A stretch of DNA of 6,116 nt from ZCTH02-B3 sp036563895 (GTDB taxonomy: Bacteria > Bacillota > Bacilli > Paenibacillales > Paenibacillaceae): NCBI GenBank assembly GCA_036563895.1, contig DATCLN010000104.1, positions 1 to 6,116 of the forward strand, in the 5' to 3' direction. The notes beneath the pieces were generated by a model that was given only the letters and a program-made list of their open reading frames with translations, searched no databases and had not been told where the DNA came from. Position 1 is the first letter of the stretch. The number at the start of each line of letters is the position of its first letter. Of this stretch, positions 5,737-6,116 are shown in pieces. The translations under genes were made by a program, and so were the position numbers.

Positions 5737-6116
5737 TTTCCACTTGATGCTGCAGCCGATGCTCGGCTTTTGGTCCGCCGGCACGGGCCGGCCTTCCAGG
5801 AGGCAGTCCAGGGTCGCCCGAAGATCGCTCCCGGTGACCGGGACGCCGTTTCCCGGCCGGGAACCGTCGAATTGCCCGCGGTAGACGAGCTTCAGGCTTC
5901 CGTCGAAGACGAAGAAGTCCGGCGTGCACGCCGCGCCGTACGCCCTGGCGACATCCTGCGTCGCGTCAAACAGGTAAGGGAAGGGAAAGCGCTTTTCTTC
6001 CGCCCATTTTTTCATCTCTTCCGGCGAATCGTCGGGGTACTGTTCTGGGTCGTTGGAATTGATGGCGACAAACCGGATGCCTTTCGGTATGTAGTCGTTT
6101 GCGGTCTGTACCAGCT
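5725..6116 (-). CDS. Thioredoxin-fold PRX-like protein, C-terminal 129 residues
   Basis: The frame runs in from the window end, so the N-terminus and the expected active-site cysteine motif of the thioredoxin fold are outside the view. Visible blocks are FVAINSNDPEQYPDDSPEEM, FPFPYLFDATQDVARAYGAA, CTPDFFVFD, LVYRGQFDGSRPGNGVPVTG and the C-terminal IGCSIKWKKGA. This matches the thioredoxin-family/PRX-like (AhpC/TSA superfamily) proteins of about 180-190 residues, with their 'GA.CTPDFF.FD' strand and 'GCSIKWK' tail. Such proteins are thought to be cytoplasmic thiol oxidoreductases or peroxidase-like enzymes; the exact substrate is not established. An internal ATG at 6015 is not the start, since conserved sequence continues upstream of it. 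The gene ends in a hairpin that overlaps its stop codon. Confidence 0.88.
   Translation of the reverse strand, partial: LVQTANDYIPKGIRFVAINSNDPEQYPDDSPEEMKKWAEEKRFPFPYLFDATQDVARAYGAACTPDFFVFDGSLKLVYRGQFDGSRPGNGVPVTGSDLRATLDCLLEGRPVPADQKPSIGCSIKWKKGA

Noticed and set aside
5552..5929. 125-codon minus-strand frame spanning the thioredoxin-fold gene end and the DinB remnant
   Set aside because: It is out of frame with both recognisable proteins and crosses the terminator hairpin; its translation is Arg/Pro-rich and featureless.

Overview
The window looks like chromosomal DNA from a GC-rich, low-mobility Firmicute, most likely a Paenibacillaceae-type bacillus (Paenibacillus, Cohnella or Thermobacillus kind). 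That is inferred from the strong AGGAGG-type ribosome binding sites, a Bacillus-type AraM glycerol-1-phosphate dehydrogenase, paired half-size ABC exporters and the overall gene style. No phage, IS, tRNA, rRNA or CRISPR signature was seen.

Layout. Bases 1-162 are the 3' end of a plus-strand gene whose C-terminus resembles bacillar family 39 beta-xylosidases (tentative). After an 18-base convergent gap come two minus-strand genes, 3626->1893 and 1896->181, which overlap by ATGA. Each encodes a complete half-transporter (membrane domain plus ATPase), and together they probably form a heterodimeric ABC exporter. Upstream is an AT-rich divergent control region (about 3627-3882). It holds an extended -10 promoter for the transporter operon, a 10-bp palindrome, weaker promoter-like boxes for the plus strand and a GC-rich hairpin in the plus-strand leader. 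The plus-strand gene 3883-5067 is araM/egsA, which makes sn-glycerol-1-phosphate, the backbone of archaeal-type polyprenyl ether lipids.

Region 5068-5724 is a small scrapyard. It contains the N-terminal stub of a plus-strand gene (5142 to about 5220), an unrecognised 76-residue minus-strand ORF (5462->5232), and the C-terminal third of a DinB-family protein (about 5681->5469) with its N-terminal portion missing. A strong hairpin with two competing folds (5701-5736) overlaps the stop codon of the last gene. That gene is a thioredoxin-fold (PRX-like) protein on the minus strand, cut by the window end (6116->5725).

Most of the window is ordinary accessory or housekeeping gene content. The parts deserving attention are the decayed 5.1-5.7 kb region, the structured araM leader, and the two start sites, which the ribosome binding sites place well inside the longest open frames.
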